This document shows positions 1-6,140 of a stretch of DNA of 13,711 nucleotides, piece by piece. Numbering within the stretch: the first letter of the stretch is position 1; each line of letters opens with the position of its first letter. The stretch is taken from positions 33,339 to 47,049 of the forward strand of contig DNGE01000126.1 in assembly GCA_003486705.1 (NCBI GenBank). Direction: 5' to 3'. The notes beneath the pieces are model-generated. The model did not search any database. It was not told the DNA's origin and saw nothing but the letters and a program-made list of their open reading frames with translations. A program made the position numbers and the translations under genes. This DNA comes from Bacillota bacterium (GTDB taxonomy: Bacteria; Bacillota_I; Bacilli_A; MOL361; Turicibacteraceae).

Positions 1-11
1 TTAACCTGCCT

Positions 12-44
12 AACGGTCGCTATAATATAGCGACCGTTTTTTTT
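12..44 (+). terminator. Strong intrinsic terminator of an upstream unit
   Basis: An 11-bp perfect inverted repeat (12-22 with 28-38, GC-rich core CGGTCGC/GCGACCG) encloses a short AT loop and runs into eight T residues (37-44). This is a textbook rho-independent terminator. It ends a transcript entering from the left, whose gene lies outside the window, and separates it from the yqfC leader. Confidence 0.93.
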
Positions 45-177
45 AACCCCTAAACAGTTAGCCACAAATGCTTTAGAACGATTCGTTTACACTATTCATG
101 CCAAATGATAAACGAGAGCATAAACATTCCCTTATCAGTAATTCAAAAGAATGCGATTTATTTCAGTAGATAAATAT

Positions 178-206
178 TCATATTCAATCATTAAGTTTCA
201 TACACT
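178..206 (+). promoter_or_regulatory. Probable sigma-E (mother-cell sporulation) promoter
   Basis: The -35-like element TCATATT (178-184) and the -10-like element CATACACT (199-206) are separated by exactly 14 bases. From recalled B. subtilis consensus, sigma-E promoters have ATATT at -35, 14-15 bases of spacing and CATACAnT at -10, so both elements and the spacing fit. It sits about 45 bases before yqfC, which in B. subtilis is transcribed with yqfD under sigma-E. Transcription would start near 213. The match is seen in the sequence; its use is inferred. Confidence 0.7.
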
Positions 207-241
207 CTTATGAACATGTAGTGTAAAAAGTAAGAGATGAT

Positions 242-247
242 GGTGAT
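242..247 (+). promoter_or_regulatory. Atypical ribosome binding site of yqfC
   Basis: GGTGAT lies 3 bases before the ATG at 251. It pairs with the AUCACC part of the 16S rRNA 3' tail rather than the usual CCUCC core. The same ten bases GGTGATAATA recur before yqfD. Confidence 0.6.
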
Positions 248-250
248 AAT

Positions 251-523
251 ATGGAAATTGTAAATCGTGTTGAATCATTGATTTTTAGACAAGCCTTGAA
301 TTATCCAATCGTGCAAATCCTTCAAAATAAGACCGTAATAATTAATGATAAATGTTTGGTTGATCATTTTTCAGAAGAATATTGTATCATTCAAACACCA
401 ACGGTTCAGTACGTTTTAGCGGGAACGAATTTACGGATAAAAGAATACGGTGATTATGTTTTAAAAATTGAAAGTGATGGTGTAAAAAAAATTGAAATAG
501 TCGGTGATAATAGTGAAAAATAA
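251..523 (+). CDS. yqfC: Sporulation protein YqfC (YabP/YqfC family)
   Basis: This 90-residue protein matches the YabP/YqfC family in length and in its conserved C-terminal half, a beta-rich stretch around residues 57-84 with the typical pattern of a Gly, LxI, EY and alternating hydrophobic residues (for example LRIKEY). In spore formers the gene is expressed in the mother cell under sigma-E; its biochemical role is not settled, but it always travels with yqfD. There is no signal peptide or membrane segment. It overlaps yqfD, so the two are probably translationally coupled. The ATG at 251 is chosen because it follows the GGTGAT ribosome site and a sigma-E-like promoter lies just upstream. Confidence 0.88.
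   Translation: MEIVNRVESLIFRQALNYPIVQILQNKTVIINDKCLVDHFSEEYCIIQTPTVQYVLAGTNLRIKEYGDYVLKIESDGVKKIEIVGDNSEK
503..508 (+). promoter_or_regulatory. Ribosome binding site that sets the yqfD start
   Basis: GGTGAT lies inside the 3' end of yqfC and 4 bases before GTG at 513. It repeats the site used by yqfC. The alternative GTG at 504 falls within this site, so 513 is the better start. Confidence 0.6.
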
Positions 524-1640
524 GTGGTTGAGTCAATTAATACCAAAGGTCGAAATACTAGTCCCAACATTAATGGAAGTCAATGAACTAAGGCGAAGAG
601 GCGTCCAAGTCTATGGCATGAAAAAGTATGAAGAAGGATACTTAGTGATTATTTCTAGACGGGCAAGTCATAGATTTGAGCAATACGTCGTAAGGCGTAC
701 CCTATCCATTTACAGACCCTTTCTAAAAATAGGTGCTCCAATCTTAGTTATTTGTGTTTTGCTAATGATAACGATGAATAGTATCACAATAAATTATAAA
801 ATAAACGGAAACTTAAATACTAAAGAAGTAGAGGAATTAAATGAATTACTCGAACCACATTTTTATAATGTTGGCCCCTTTGCTTTTTTGAAAACAGATA
901 CAGAAATAATCAATGCCCAGTTGCATGAGTATTATAATGAATTTGTTTGGATTAATATTTATCGTAAAGGGACTGATATTGTCTTTGATGTGTATGATAT
1001 GCCAGGTGTTGAACGAAATGAGGATCTTTCACTATCGGATACACTATATGCTAAAAAGTCTGGTGTTGTGCAAGGGTACAATGTAGAAAGTTGTCGCGTG
1101 TTAGTTGAGCGAAATCAATTTGTTAAAGTTGGCGATCCATTGGTTACATGTAATGTTGAGCAACCTTATACAAATGAAGTGATTCCGATTGATGATAAAC
1201 CAATAGGTGAAGTATATGCTGATACATGGTATGAAGTAACGGTGACAGCACAAAAAAATTATGTAGAAGAAACATTTACAACGAAAAAAGAAGAACGCCT
1301 TGTGATTCATCTTGGTAATTGGGAGTTAAAGTTCCCGTTTGGTGACATTAGTTTTGAGAAGTTTGAAGAGCGTTCGAAGAAAATCGATCCTTTCTTTTTT
1401 ATGGATGAATCTCCATTTTATATAGAAAAGAAGCATTATTATGAAAAAAGTGATATAATAATTACTAATACATATGAGGATATTAAAGCCAATTTACATA
1501 TATGGATTGAAAATTCTTTTAAACAACAAATAGATGATGAGTTTACGATTAAAAAATTGGAGATAATATCAGAAGAAGACCGTGAAAATGAGATTGTATT
1601 TAAATGTCATTTAACGTTGTATGAAAATATTGCCAACTAA
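513..1640 (+). CDS. yqfD: Sporulation membrane protein YqfD
   Basis: With the GTG at 513 the protein has 375 residues and begins (M)KNKWLS, as I recall for YqfD of B. subtilis. A GTG three codons upstream (504) is possible but overlaps the ribosome site. The soluble N-terminal part (about 1-68) is followed by one hydrophobic segment at about 70-90, then a long extracytoplasmic part containing the family pattern KKSGVVQGYNV and VKVGDPLV (about 181-211) and GEVYADTWYEVTV (about 232-244). YqfD is a sporulation protein made in the mother cell; it is needed for efficient sporulation in some species, with no known enzymatic activity. It overlaps yqfC by 11 bases and is followed 12 bases later by phoH. 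Confidence 0.87.
   Translation: MKNKWLSQLIPKVEILVPTLMEVNELRRRGVQVYGMKKYEEGYLVIISRRASHRFEQYVVRRTLSIYRPFLKIGAPILVICVLLMITMNSITINYKINGNLNTKEVEELNELLEPHFYNVGPFAFLKTDTEIINAQLHEYYNEFVWINIYRKGTDIVFDVYDMPGVERNEDLSLSDTLYAKKSGVVQGYNVESCRVLVERNQFVKVGDPLVTCNVEQPYTNEVIPIDDKPIGEVYADTWYEVTVTAQKNYVEETFTTKKEERLVIHLGNWELKFPFGDISFEKFEERSKKIDPFFFMDESPFYIEKKHYYEKSDIIITNTYEDIKANLHIWIENSFKQQIDDEFTIKKLEIISEEDRENEIVFKCHLTLYENIAN
1451..1459 (+). promoter_or_regulatory. Possible extended -10 promoter inside yqfD
   Basis: TGATATAAT is a perfect extended -10 element (TGnTATAAT) with no good -35 partner. It could give vegetative sigma-A transcription of phoH and the genes after it, whose only other visible upstream promoter looks sporulation-specific. 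AT-rich coding sequence makes chance matches common, so support is weak. Confidence 0.3.
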
Positions 1641-1652
1641 AGGAGCTGGATT

Positions 1653-2621
1653 ATGAGTAAAGACCCAATCAAAATAGAACCTGTATTTGAAACAATGGAT
1701 GAAACGATATCTGTTGTTGGGCAACATGATAAACACTTGAAGATCTTTGAAGATTATTATAGTATTGAAATGTCTTTACGAGGTGATCAATTACTTATTT
1801 TTGGTGATGAAGAAAAGGCTGAAAATGTACGCCAAGTCTTGCTTGCGCTCGTTGAATTACACCGAAAAGGAAAAGAAGTAACAGAGCGTGATGTGTTATA
1901 TGCGATTAAAATGCATGAACAAAATCGTTTAGGTGAGCTAGAGTCATTATTTGATGAAAGATTCCGCATTATAAAAACCGTGCAAGGAAAAACGATTTAT
2001 GCAAAGACATTCACACAAAAAGAATATTATAAAAAAATTCAAAATTCAGACCTCGTGTTTGGAATTGGACCAGCCGGAACAGGAAAAACCTATTTAGCGG
2101 TCGTTATTGGTGTTTCACTACTAAAGAAAAACCTTGTTCGTAAAATCATTTTAACAAGACCAGTTGTAGAAGCGGGTGAAAACCTTGGATTCTTACCTGG
2201 TGATTTAAAAGAAAAAGTTGATCCATACTTAAGACCTTTATATGATGCGTTACATGATGTATTAGGAGCAGAGCAAACAGAAAAAATGATTGAACGAGGC
2301 ATTATTGAAATTGCGCCACTTGCCTATATGCGTGGGCGTACACTCGAAGATGCTTATATCATTTTAGATGAAGCGCAAAATACAACACAGCAGCAAATGA
2401 AAATGTTCTTAACACGACTAGGATTTAATTCGAAAATGGTTGTGACAGGTGATGAAACTCAAATTGACCTTCCAACAAAAGTTAAATCAGGGTTAAAACA
2501 TGCCAAGGAAATTTTGCAAGATGTACAGGGGATTGAATTTGTACAATTCCAAGCCGCTGATGTTGTTCGCCATACATTAGTTCAAAAGATTATTGAAAGC
2601 TACGAAAAGTCAGGATCATAA
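1653..2621 (+). CDS. phoH: PhoH-family ATPase
   Basis: This 322-residue cytoplasmic protein has the length of B. subtilis PhoH/YbeZ. The N-terminal region (about 15-110) resembles the KH-like domain of the family; the ATPase domain follows, with Walker A GPAGTGKT (139-146), the motif LTRPVVEAGENLGFLPGD (167-184), Walker B IILDE (236-240) and the sensor motif VVTGDETQIDLP (263-274). PhoH proteins are predicted ATP-driven, helicase-like RNA enzymes that work with YbeY in ribosome quality control and rRNA maturation. The ybeY gene directly after it supports that role. The ATG at 1653 follows AGGAG (1641-1645). In B. subtilis pgpH lies between phoH and ybeY; here it is missing. Confidence 0.96.
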   Translation: MSKDPIKIEPVFETMDETISVVGQHDKHLKIFEDYYSIEMSLRGDQLLIFGDEEKAENVRQVLLALVELHRKGKEVTERDVLYAIKMHEQNRLGELESLFDERFRIIKTVQGKTIYAKTFTQKEYYKKIQNSDLVFGIGPAGTGKTYLAVVIGVSLLKKNLVRKIILTRPVVEAGENLGFLPGDLKEKVDPYLRPLYDALHDVLGAEQTEKMIERGIIEIAPLAYMRGRTLEDAYIILDEAQNTTQQQMKMFLTRLGFNSKMVVTGDETQIDLPTKVKSGLKHAKEILQDVQGIEFVQFQAADVVRHTLVQKIIESYEKSGS

Positions 2622-2624
2622 AAA

Positions 2625-2630
2625 AGGAGT
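2625..2630 (+). promoter_or_regulatory. Ribosome binding site that sets the ybeY start
   Basis: AGGAGT is 7 bases before ATG 2638 but only 1 base before the in-frame ATG 2632, so 2638 is the likely start. An in-frame TTG at 2593 lies inside phoH and has no ribosome site. Confidence 0.75.
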
Positions 2631-2637
2631 CATGAAC

Positions 2638-3111
2638 ATGTCATTAGATATACAATTTATAAACCAAACAACAGATGTGACAGAAGGATATGAGTCAATC
2701 ATAAAAAAAGTGGTGGAAGAAACCATCAAACAAGAACAGTTAACAAATGAAATATTAGAATGTAGCTTTATCTTTGTTGATAATGCACAAATTCAAGACA
2801 TAAATAAAACATATCGTCATAAAGATGCTGTGACAGATGTCATCACATTCGCCATAGAAGACGAGGGAGAAGGGGAGCTTAAAATTAAAGGCATTCCTCT
2901 TCCTCGTCTTTTAGGCGATGTTTTTATTTCAATTCCAAGATGCCGTGAACAAGCAACAGACTATGGACATTCATTTGAACGCGAATTAAGCTTTTTAGGT
3001 GTTCATGGATTTTTACATCTCTTAGGTTATGATCATATTGAAGAGAGTGATGAAGTCGTGATGTTTAAAAAGCAGGAGGATGTCTTAAATGCGCTCGGAA
3101 TCCATCGTTAA
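2638..3111 (+). CDS. ybeY: Endoribonuclease YbeY (16S rRNA maturation)
   Basis: From ATG 2638 the product is 157 residues, the usual YbeY length. The zinc-binding signature HGFLHLLGYDH is complete (His123, His127 and His133), preceded by the conserved FERELSFL (113-120), and TDVITF (66-71) matches the family TDVLSF. YbeY is a single-strand-specific metallo-endoribonuclease involved in 16S rRNA 3'-end maturation and ribosome quality control, often together with Era, which lies three genes downstream. The 16-base gap after phoH and the 23-base overlap with dgkA indicate one operon. Starts further upstream (2593 TTG, 2632 ATG) have poor or no ribosome sites. Confidence 0.95.
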   Translation: MSLDIQFINQTTDVTEGYESIIKKVVEETIKQEQLTNEILECSFIFVDNAQIQDINKTYRHKDAVTDVITFAIEDEGEGELKIKGIPLPRLLGDVFISIPRCREQATDYGHSFERELSFLGVHGFLHLLGYDHIEESDEVVMFKKQEDVLNALGIHR

Positions 3112-3478
3112 AGAAGACCATTCCATTCAAGCATTGTTCAAATCGTTTAAATATGCACTAGATGGCATCTTGACAGCTTTTAAAATAGGTCGTAATATTA
3201 AAGTCCAATGTTGCATTGCGATAATGGTTGTGCTAGCAGGCGTTCATTATAAAGTGAGCGCATTGCAATGGATTGTCTTATTTATGATGATTTGCCAAGT
3301 GTTAGTGCTTGAGATGGTCAATACCTCAATTGAACGTGTCGTGGATTTAGCTTCGCCTCAACATCACCCATATGCTAAAATTGCAAAAGATGTTGCAGCA
3401 GGAGCGGTCTTGTTTGCCTGTTTTATTGCGGTATTAATTGGAATAATTATATTTGTTCCATATATTTTTACAGAGTAG
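3089..3478 (+). CDS. dgkA: Diacylglycerol/undecaprenol kinase (DgkA family)
   Basis: This small integral membrane kinase of 129 residues has three hydrophobic segments (about 40-57, 59-80 and 102-126). The family signature is present: EMVNTSIERVVDL (75-87), with Glu75, Asn78 and Glu82 at the active site, and AKDVAAGAVL (99-108). In Gram-positive bacteria this family mainly phosphorylates undecaprenol, recycling the lipid carrier used for peptidoglycan and wall polymers, rather than diacylglycerol. I infer that substrate from phylogeny; the sequence does not prove it. The ATG at 3089 lies inside the end of ybeY, 9 bases after AGGAGG (3074-3079), which suggests translational coupling. The order ybeY-dgkA-cdd-era is the same as in B. 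subtilis. Confidence 0.93.
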   Translation: MRSESIVKEDHSIQALFKSFKYALDGILTAFKIGRNIKVQCCIAIMVVLAGVHYKVSALQWIVLFMMICQVLVLEMVNTSIERVVDLASPQHHPYAKIAKDVAAGAVLFACFIAVLIGIIIFVPYIFTE

Positions 3479-3482
3479 GTGG
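3477..3482 (+). promoter_or_regulatory. Ribosome binding site that sets the cdd start
   Basis: AGGTGG overlaps the dgkA stop codon and lies 6 bases before ATG 3489. An in-frame TTG at 3453, inside dgkA, would add 12 hydrophobic residues that are not part of the Cdd family and lacks such a site. Confidence 0.7.
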
Positions 3483-3488
3483 TTGTTT

Positions 3489-3893
3489 ATGAAAGAAACT
3501 TATCAGGACCTCATTCAGGCTGCAAAGACAGGATATGAAAATGCCTATGCGCCTTATTCTAAATTTAATGTTGGAGCGGCAGTTCTAACAAAGGATGGTA
3601 AAGTTTTTATTGGTTCAAATATTGAAAATGCTTCATACGGATTAACAAACTGTGCAGAACGTTCTGCTTTATTTGCCGCATATTCACAAAAATATCGTCG
3701 TCAGGATTTTAAAGCCATTGCAATTGTTGCAAATTGTGATCGCCCAATCTCACCTTGTGGGGCTTGTCGACAAGTCATGAGTGAGCTTTTACCAGCGGAT
3801 TGTGATGTTATTTTAACGAATTTACAAGACGATATTAAAACAATTACATTAGAAGAATTATTACCTTATTCATTTACATCGGAGGATTTATAA
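3489..3893 (+). CDS. cdd: Cytidine deaminase
   Basis: From ATG 3489 the enzyme has 134 residues, typical of the short homotetrameric cytidine deaminases. The zinc site is complete: NCAERSA (54-60) gives ligand Cys55 and catalytic Glu57, and PCGACRQ (89-95) gives ligands Cys90 and Cys93. The substrate-binding stretches FNVGAAV (26-32) and ENASYGLTN (46-54) are also present. It deaminates cytidine and deoxycytidine to uridine and deoxyuridine in pyrimidine salvage in the cytoplasm. It has no functional link to its neighbours, but the cdd-era adjacency is widespread in Firmicutes. Its stop codon shares one base with the era start. Confidence 0.96.
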   Translation: MKETYQDLIQAAKTGYENAYAPYSKFNVGAAVLTKDGKVFIGSNIENASYGLTNCAERSALFAAYSQKYRRQDFKAIAIVANCDRPISPCGACRQVMSELLPADCDVILTNLQDDIKTITLEELLPYSFTSEDL

Positions 3894-4801
3894 TGTCAAA
3901 CCAATCATTCAAATCAGGGTTTATTTCTATTATTGGGCGCCCAAACGTTGGGAAATCAACATTCCTTAATCAAGTGTTAGGGAAAAAAATCGCCATTATG
4001 AGTGATAAACCACAAACAACAAGAAATAAAATCCAAGGTGTTATTACAGATGCAGATTCACAAATCATCTTTATTGATACACCAGGTATTCATAAACCAA
4101 AGCATAAACTTGGAGAGTTTATGACTGATTTAGCTATTGGAACACTAAACGAAGTTGACTGTGTTATGCTAATGGTTAATGCAACGGAGCAAGTTGGAAA
4201 AGGTGACCGTTTCATCATCGAACAATTACAAGATGTAAAACAACCTGTCTTTTTAATCATTAATAAAATTGACTTAATTACTAAAGAAGAATTATTCCAC
4301 GTGATTGAATCGTTCAAAAATGAATATGCGTTCACAGAAATCATTCCAATCTCGGCAAAAACGGGAGAAAATGTGGATCGTTTAATCACAGTCATTAAAA
4401 ACTTCTTACCAGAAGGACCACAATTTTATCCTTCAGATCATATTACTGATCATCCAGAGCGCTTTATTATTTCAGAGCTTGTTCGTGAAAAAGTATTACA
4501 CTTAACTCGTGAAGAAGTGCCACATTCAGTCGCTGTTGTGATTGATAAAATTGAAAAAATAGAAGGTAAAAATACCATTGATGTGATGGCGACTATTGTT
4601 GTTGAACGCTCATCTCAAAAAGGAATTTTAATTGGGAAAAATGGTAAGATGTTAAAAGATATTGGAACGCTTGCGCGTAAAGATATTCAAAATTTATTAG
4701 GAACAAAAATCTACTTAGAATTATGGGTTAAAGTTCAAAAAGATTGGCGCAATAAAAAATTATACTTAAATGATTTTGGCTATAATTCAAACGAATATTA
4801 A
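3893..4801 (+). CDS. era: GTPase Era (ribosome assembly)
   Basis: This 302-residue protein has the standard Era architecture. The GTPase domain has G1 GRPNVGKS (15-22), the switch I motif QTTR (41-44), G3 DTPG (62-65), G4 NKID (124-127) and G5 SAK (154-156). A C-terminal KH domain carries the RNA-binding loop GKNG (248-251) within ERSSQKGILIGKNGKML (238-254). Era binds the 3' end of 16S rRNA and promotes 30S subunit assembly; YbeY acts on the same rRNA end, so their shared operon makes functional sense. The start overlaps the cdd stop (TAATG), with GGAGG at 3881-3885 seven bases upstream. I see no convincing terminator after it. Confidence 0.97.
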   Translation: MSNQSFKSGFISIIGRPNVGKSTFLNQVLGKKIAIMSDKPQTTRNKIQGVITDADSQIIFIDTPGIHKPKHKLGEFMTDLAIGTLNEVDCVMLMVNATEQVGKGDRFIIEQLQDVKQPVFLIINKIDLITKEELFHVIESFKNEYAFTEIIPISAKTGENVDRLITVIKNFLPEGPQFYPSDHITDHPERFIISELVREKVLHLTREEVPHSVAVVIDKIEKIEGKNTIDVMATIVVERSSQKGILIGKNGKMLKDIGTLARKDIQNLLGTKIYLELWVKVQKDWRNKKLYLNDFGYNSNEY

Positions 4802-4837
4802 TTTGAGTTTCGACTTTTTTTGATAAAAAATAATATT

Positions 4838-4866
4838 TTGAAGGAATCTGGGTATTCTATTATTAG
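4838..4866 (+). promoter_or_regulatory. Possible sigma-A promoter for yqzL-recO
   Basis: TTGAAG (4838-4843) and TATTAG (4861-4866) are 17 bases apart in the 110-base gap after era. Both hexamers are imperfect and the surroundings are very AT-rich. The gap is otherwise empty, and a separate start for recO would be reasonable. Confidence 0.35.
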
Positions 4867-4911
4867 GTTTACTAATTAAAAATTTGTAAAGCTAAGAAGG
4901 GAACAAAAGAT

Positions 4912-5073
4912 ATGAATAGTTTAGAGTGGGAAATGTTTAAACGTACCGGAAAAGTAGATCATTATTTATTATTAAAAGAAACAGAATTAATCAGTAACAC
5001 ATCTAATGACTTCGAAGAATTTTCTGAAGAATTAGTAGAAACAGAACGCGTCGAACAGTCTAGGGAGGAATGA
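4912..5073 (+). CDS. yqzL: Small YqzL-like protein
   Basis: This 53-residue ORF starts at ATG 4912, after AAGAAGGG (4894-4901), and ends at TGA 5071-5073. The N-terminal half (about 4-23) has the pattern W-x-MF-xx-TG-xxx-x-YLLLKE, which I recall from YqzL, a short protein encoded between era and recO in B. subtilis and relatives. The position here is exactly the same, and this is the main support. The C-terminal half is strongly acidic (many Glu and Asp) and looks unstructured. Its function is unknown. The recO ribosome site AGGGAGGA (5062-5069) lies inside its last codons, so translation of the two is probably coupled. Confidence 0.75.
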   Translation: MNSLEWEMFKRTGKVDHYLLLKETELISNTSNDFEEFSEELVETERVEQSREE

Positions 5074-5077
5074 TCGC

Positions 5078-5818
5078 GTGGCGAGAAGTATAGAAGGGAT
5101 TATTCTTAAAAGCTTCAATTATGGTGAAAATCATAAAATCGTTAAAGTTCTGACTAAGGAATTAGGAATTATTGGAATCTATATACAAAATGCAAATAAA
5201 GCGAATAGTAAAAATAGTGCACTTGCTCAGCCTCTGACTTGTGCACATTTTAATTTAAAAGATTCTACTCAACCTAATCAGGACTTGTATTTCTTATATC
5301 AGGGTGAAATTATTAATCACTATCTCCATTTAAAAATGGATTTTGAGAAAGTAACGTACTGTTATTTAATGGCTGAAATTATATTAAAAGGTTGCCATGA
5401 ATCTGTGCAGATGCGTTATGTGTATCAGATGATGAAAACTTTCTTAGATTTTGCTGAAGCGGGTTATTCTGCTTATAGCTTAGCTATTATTTTTCAACTA
5501 AAGATGTTACCGCTACTCGGGGTTGCACCCGTTTTAGATTGTTGTGCTAATTGCTCATCAACACAACATATTGTCACCTTAAGTGTCTCGGCTGGTGGTT
5601 TGCTATGTGCTTACTGTATGCCACCTCAGGAACCGATTCAAATTCAAGCGAGTTCAATTCCACTGGTTAGAGCATTATACAAACTAAATATTGAGACGGT
5701 GAATGAAATAGAAATGGATGAAGAATTACTACATCCAATTGAAGCATTTTTAGATCAGTATTATGATACTTATACAGGTTTAACGTTATCGTCGAAGAAG
5801 TTCTTAAAAAAAATATAA
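5078..5818 (+). CDS. recO: DNA repair protein RecO
   Basis: This 246-residue protein matches RecO in length and layout. The N-terminal OB-fold begins SIEGIILKSFNYGENHKIV (4-22), followed by a helical domain, and a zinc-binding element is formed by CANC (156-159) and CAYC (177-180). RecO works with RecR and RecF to load RecA on SSB-coated single-stranded DNA in gap repair and recombination. The OB-fold normally carries G-x-x-x-x-F/Y-x-x-G-A-R-K; here the equivalent part (about 30-45) reads GIIGIYIQNANKANSK, so the usual GARK is degenerate. The start is GTG 5078, 8 bases after AGGGAGGA and 4 bases after the yqzL stop codon. Confidence 0.92.
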   Translation: MARSIEGIILKSFNYGENHKIVKVLTKELGIIGIYIQNANKANSKNSALAQPLTCAHFNLKDSTQPNQDLYFLYQGEIINHYLHLKMDFEKVTYCYLMAEIILKGCHESVQMRYVYQMMKTFLDFAEAGYSAYSLAIIFQLKMLPLLGVAPVLDCCANCSSTQHIVTLSVSAGGLLCAYCMPPQEPIQIQASSIPLVRALYKLNIETVNEIEMDEELLHPIEAFLDQYYDTYTGLTLSSKKFLKKI

Positions 5819-5841
5819 TGAATTTGATAGAAATTTGTATA

Positions 5842-5870
5842 TTGTATTTTAAGACTAGTTATACTATAAT
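5842..5870 (+). promoter_or_regulatory. Sigma-A promoter of the glyS T-box transcript
   Basis: TTGTAT (5842-5847), a 17-base spacer and a perfect TATAAT (5865-5870) place the transcription start near 5877, just before T-box stem I. Confidence 0.85.
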
Positions 5871-5876
5871 GGATAG

Positions 5877-6091
5877 TATCATGCAATAATTATGCGATGA
5901 TGAAGAAGAGTATAAATGAAAGATTGTCTAAAGCGAATTTGGGATAGTGGGAGCCAAATGTCAATGTCATTTAGAAGGAACTTCGGAGCAAACTTTACCA
6001 AAGTGGTAGAACAAATTGTTCTACAAATAGGGTGGAACCGCGGGAATAACTCTCGTCCCTATGCATTAAGCATAGGTATGAGAGTTTTTTT
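5877..6091 (+). promoter_or_regulatory. Glycine T-box riboswitch
   Basis: The leader has all parts of a glycine-type T-box. Stem I has a basal helix GAAG/CTTC (5902-5905 with 5981-5984), an S-turn AGTA (5909-5912) opposite GAA (5974-5976), a helix TAAATGA/TCATTTA (5913-5919 with 5967-5973) and a distal hairpin ATTTGG/CCAAAT (5937-5942 with 5954-5959) after AGCGA. The specifier following GAA is GGA (5977-5979), a Gly codon. Stem III is an 8-bp hairpin (6006-6013 with 6017-6024). The T-box sequence AGGGTGGAACCGCGGG (6029-6044) has the bulge TGGA, which fits UCCA, the 3' end of glycine tRNA with discriminator U. Stem II is absent, as in other glycine leaders. Uncharged tRNA would favour the antiterminator and glyS expression. 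Confidence 0.95.
6048..6091 (+). terminator. Regulated terminator of the glycine T-box
   Basis: A long hairpin forms from AACTCTC/GAGAGTT (6048-6054 with 6080-6086) and CCTATGC/GCATAGG (6058-6064 with 6070-6076), with a small internal mismatch and loop ATTAA, followed by seven T residues (6085-6091). It competes with the antiterminator that uses the T-box sequence. Confidence 0.93.
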
Positions 6092-6140
6092 ATGCTTATT
6101 ACCAATGCTTTGAAATCTGACTAAGTAAAGGAGTTTTAAA

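Noticed and set aside
86..114. Sigma-A-like pair TTTACA and TAAACG in the yqfC leader
   Set aside because: The -10 box is poor and lies within the inverted repeat; the sigma-E match is much better.
83..115. Inverted repeat TCGTTTA/TAAACGA with an inner TCAT/ATGA in the yqfC leader, a possible operator or hairpin
   Set aside because: The arms are short, AT-rich and asymmetrically spaced, with no T run or known regulator motif; chance is likely.
1101..1310. Minus-strand ORF of 69 codons opposite yqfD
   Set aside because: It is a shadow of yqfD with Phe/Cys-rich low-quality sequence and no ribosome site. The same reasoning applies to minus-strand ORFs at 1787, 2090, 4090, 6766 and 8088.
2593..2637. 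Upstream TTG start extending YbeY by 15 residues
   Set aside because: It lies inside phoH without a ribosome site; ATG 2638 gives the family length and good spacing.
3453..3488. Upstream TTG start extending Cdd by 12 residues
   Set aside because: The extension overlaps dgkA and is not part of the cytidine deaminase fold; ATG 3489 has a proper ribosome site.
4785..4825. Possible terminator after era (TCAAA/TTTGA near a run of T)
   Set aside because: The stem is only about 5 bp, AT-rich and poorly placed relative to the T run.
5916..6113. 65-codon plus-strand ORF in the glyS leader
   Set aside because: It runs through stem I, the T-box and the terminator hairpin; the region is explained by RNA structure and the ORF has no ribosome site.
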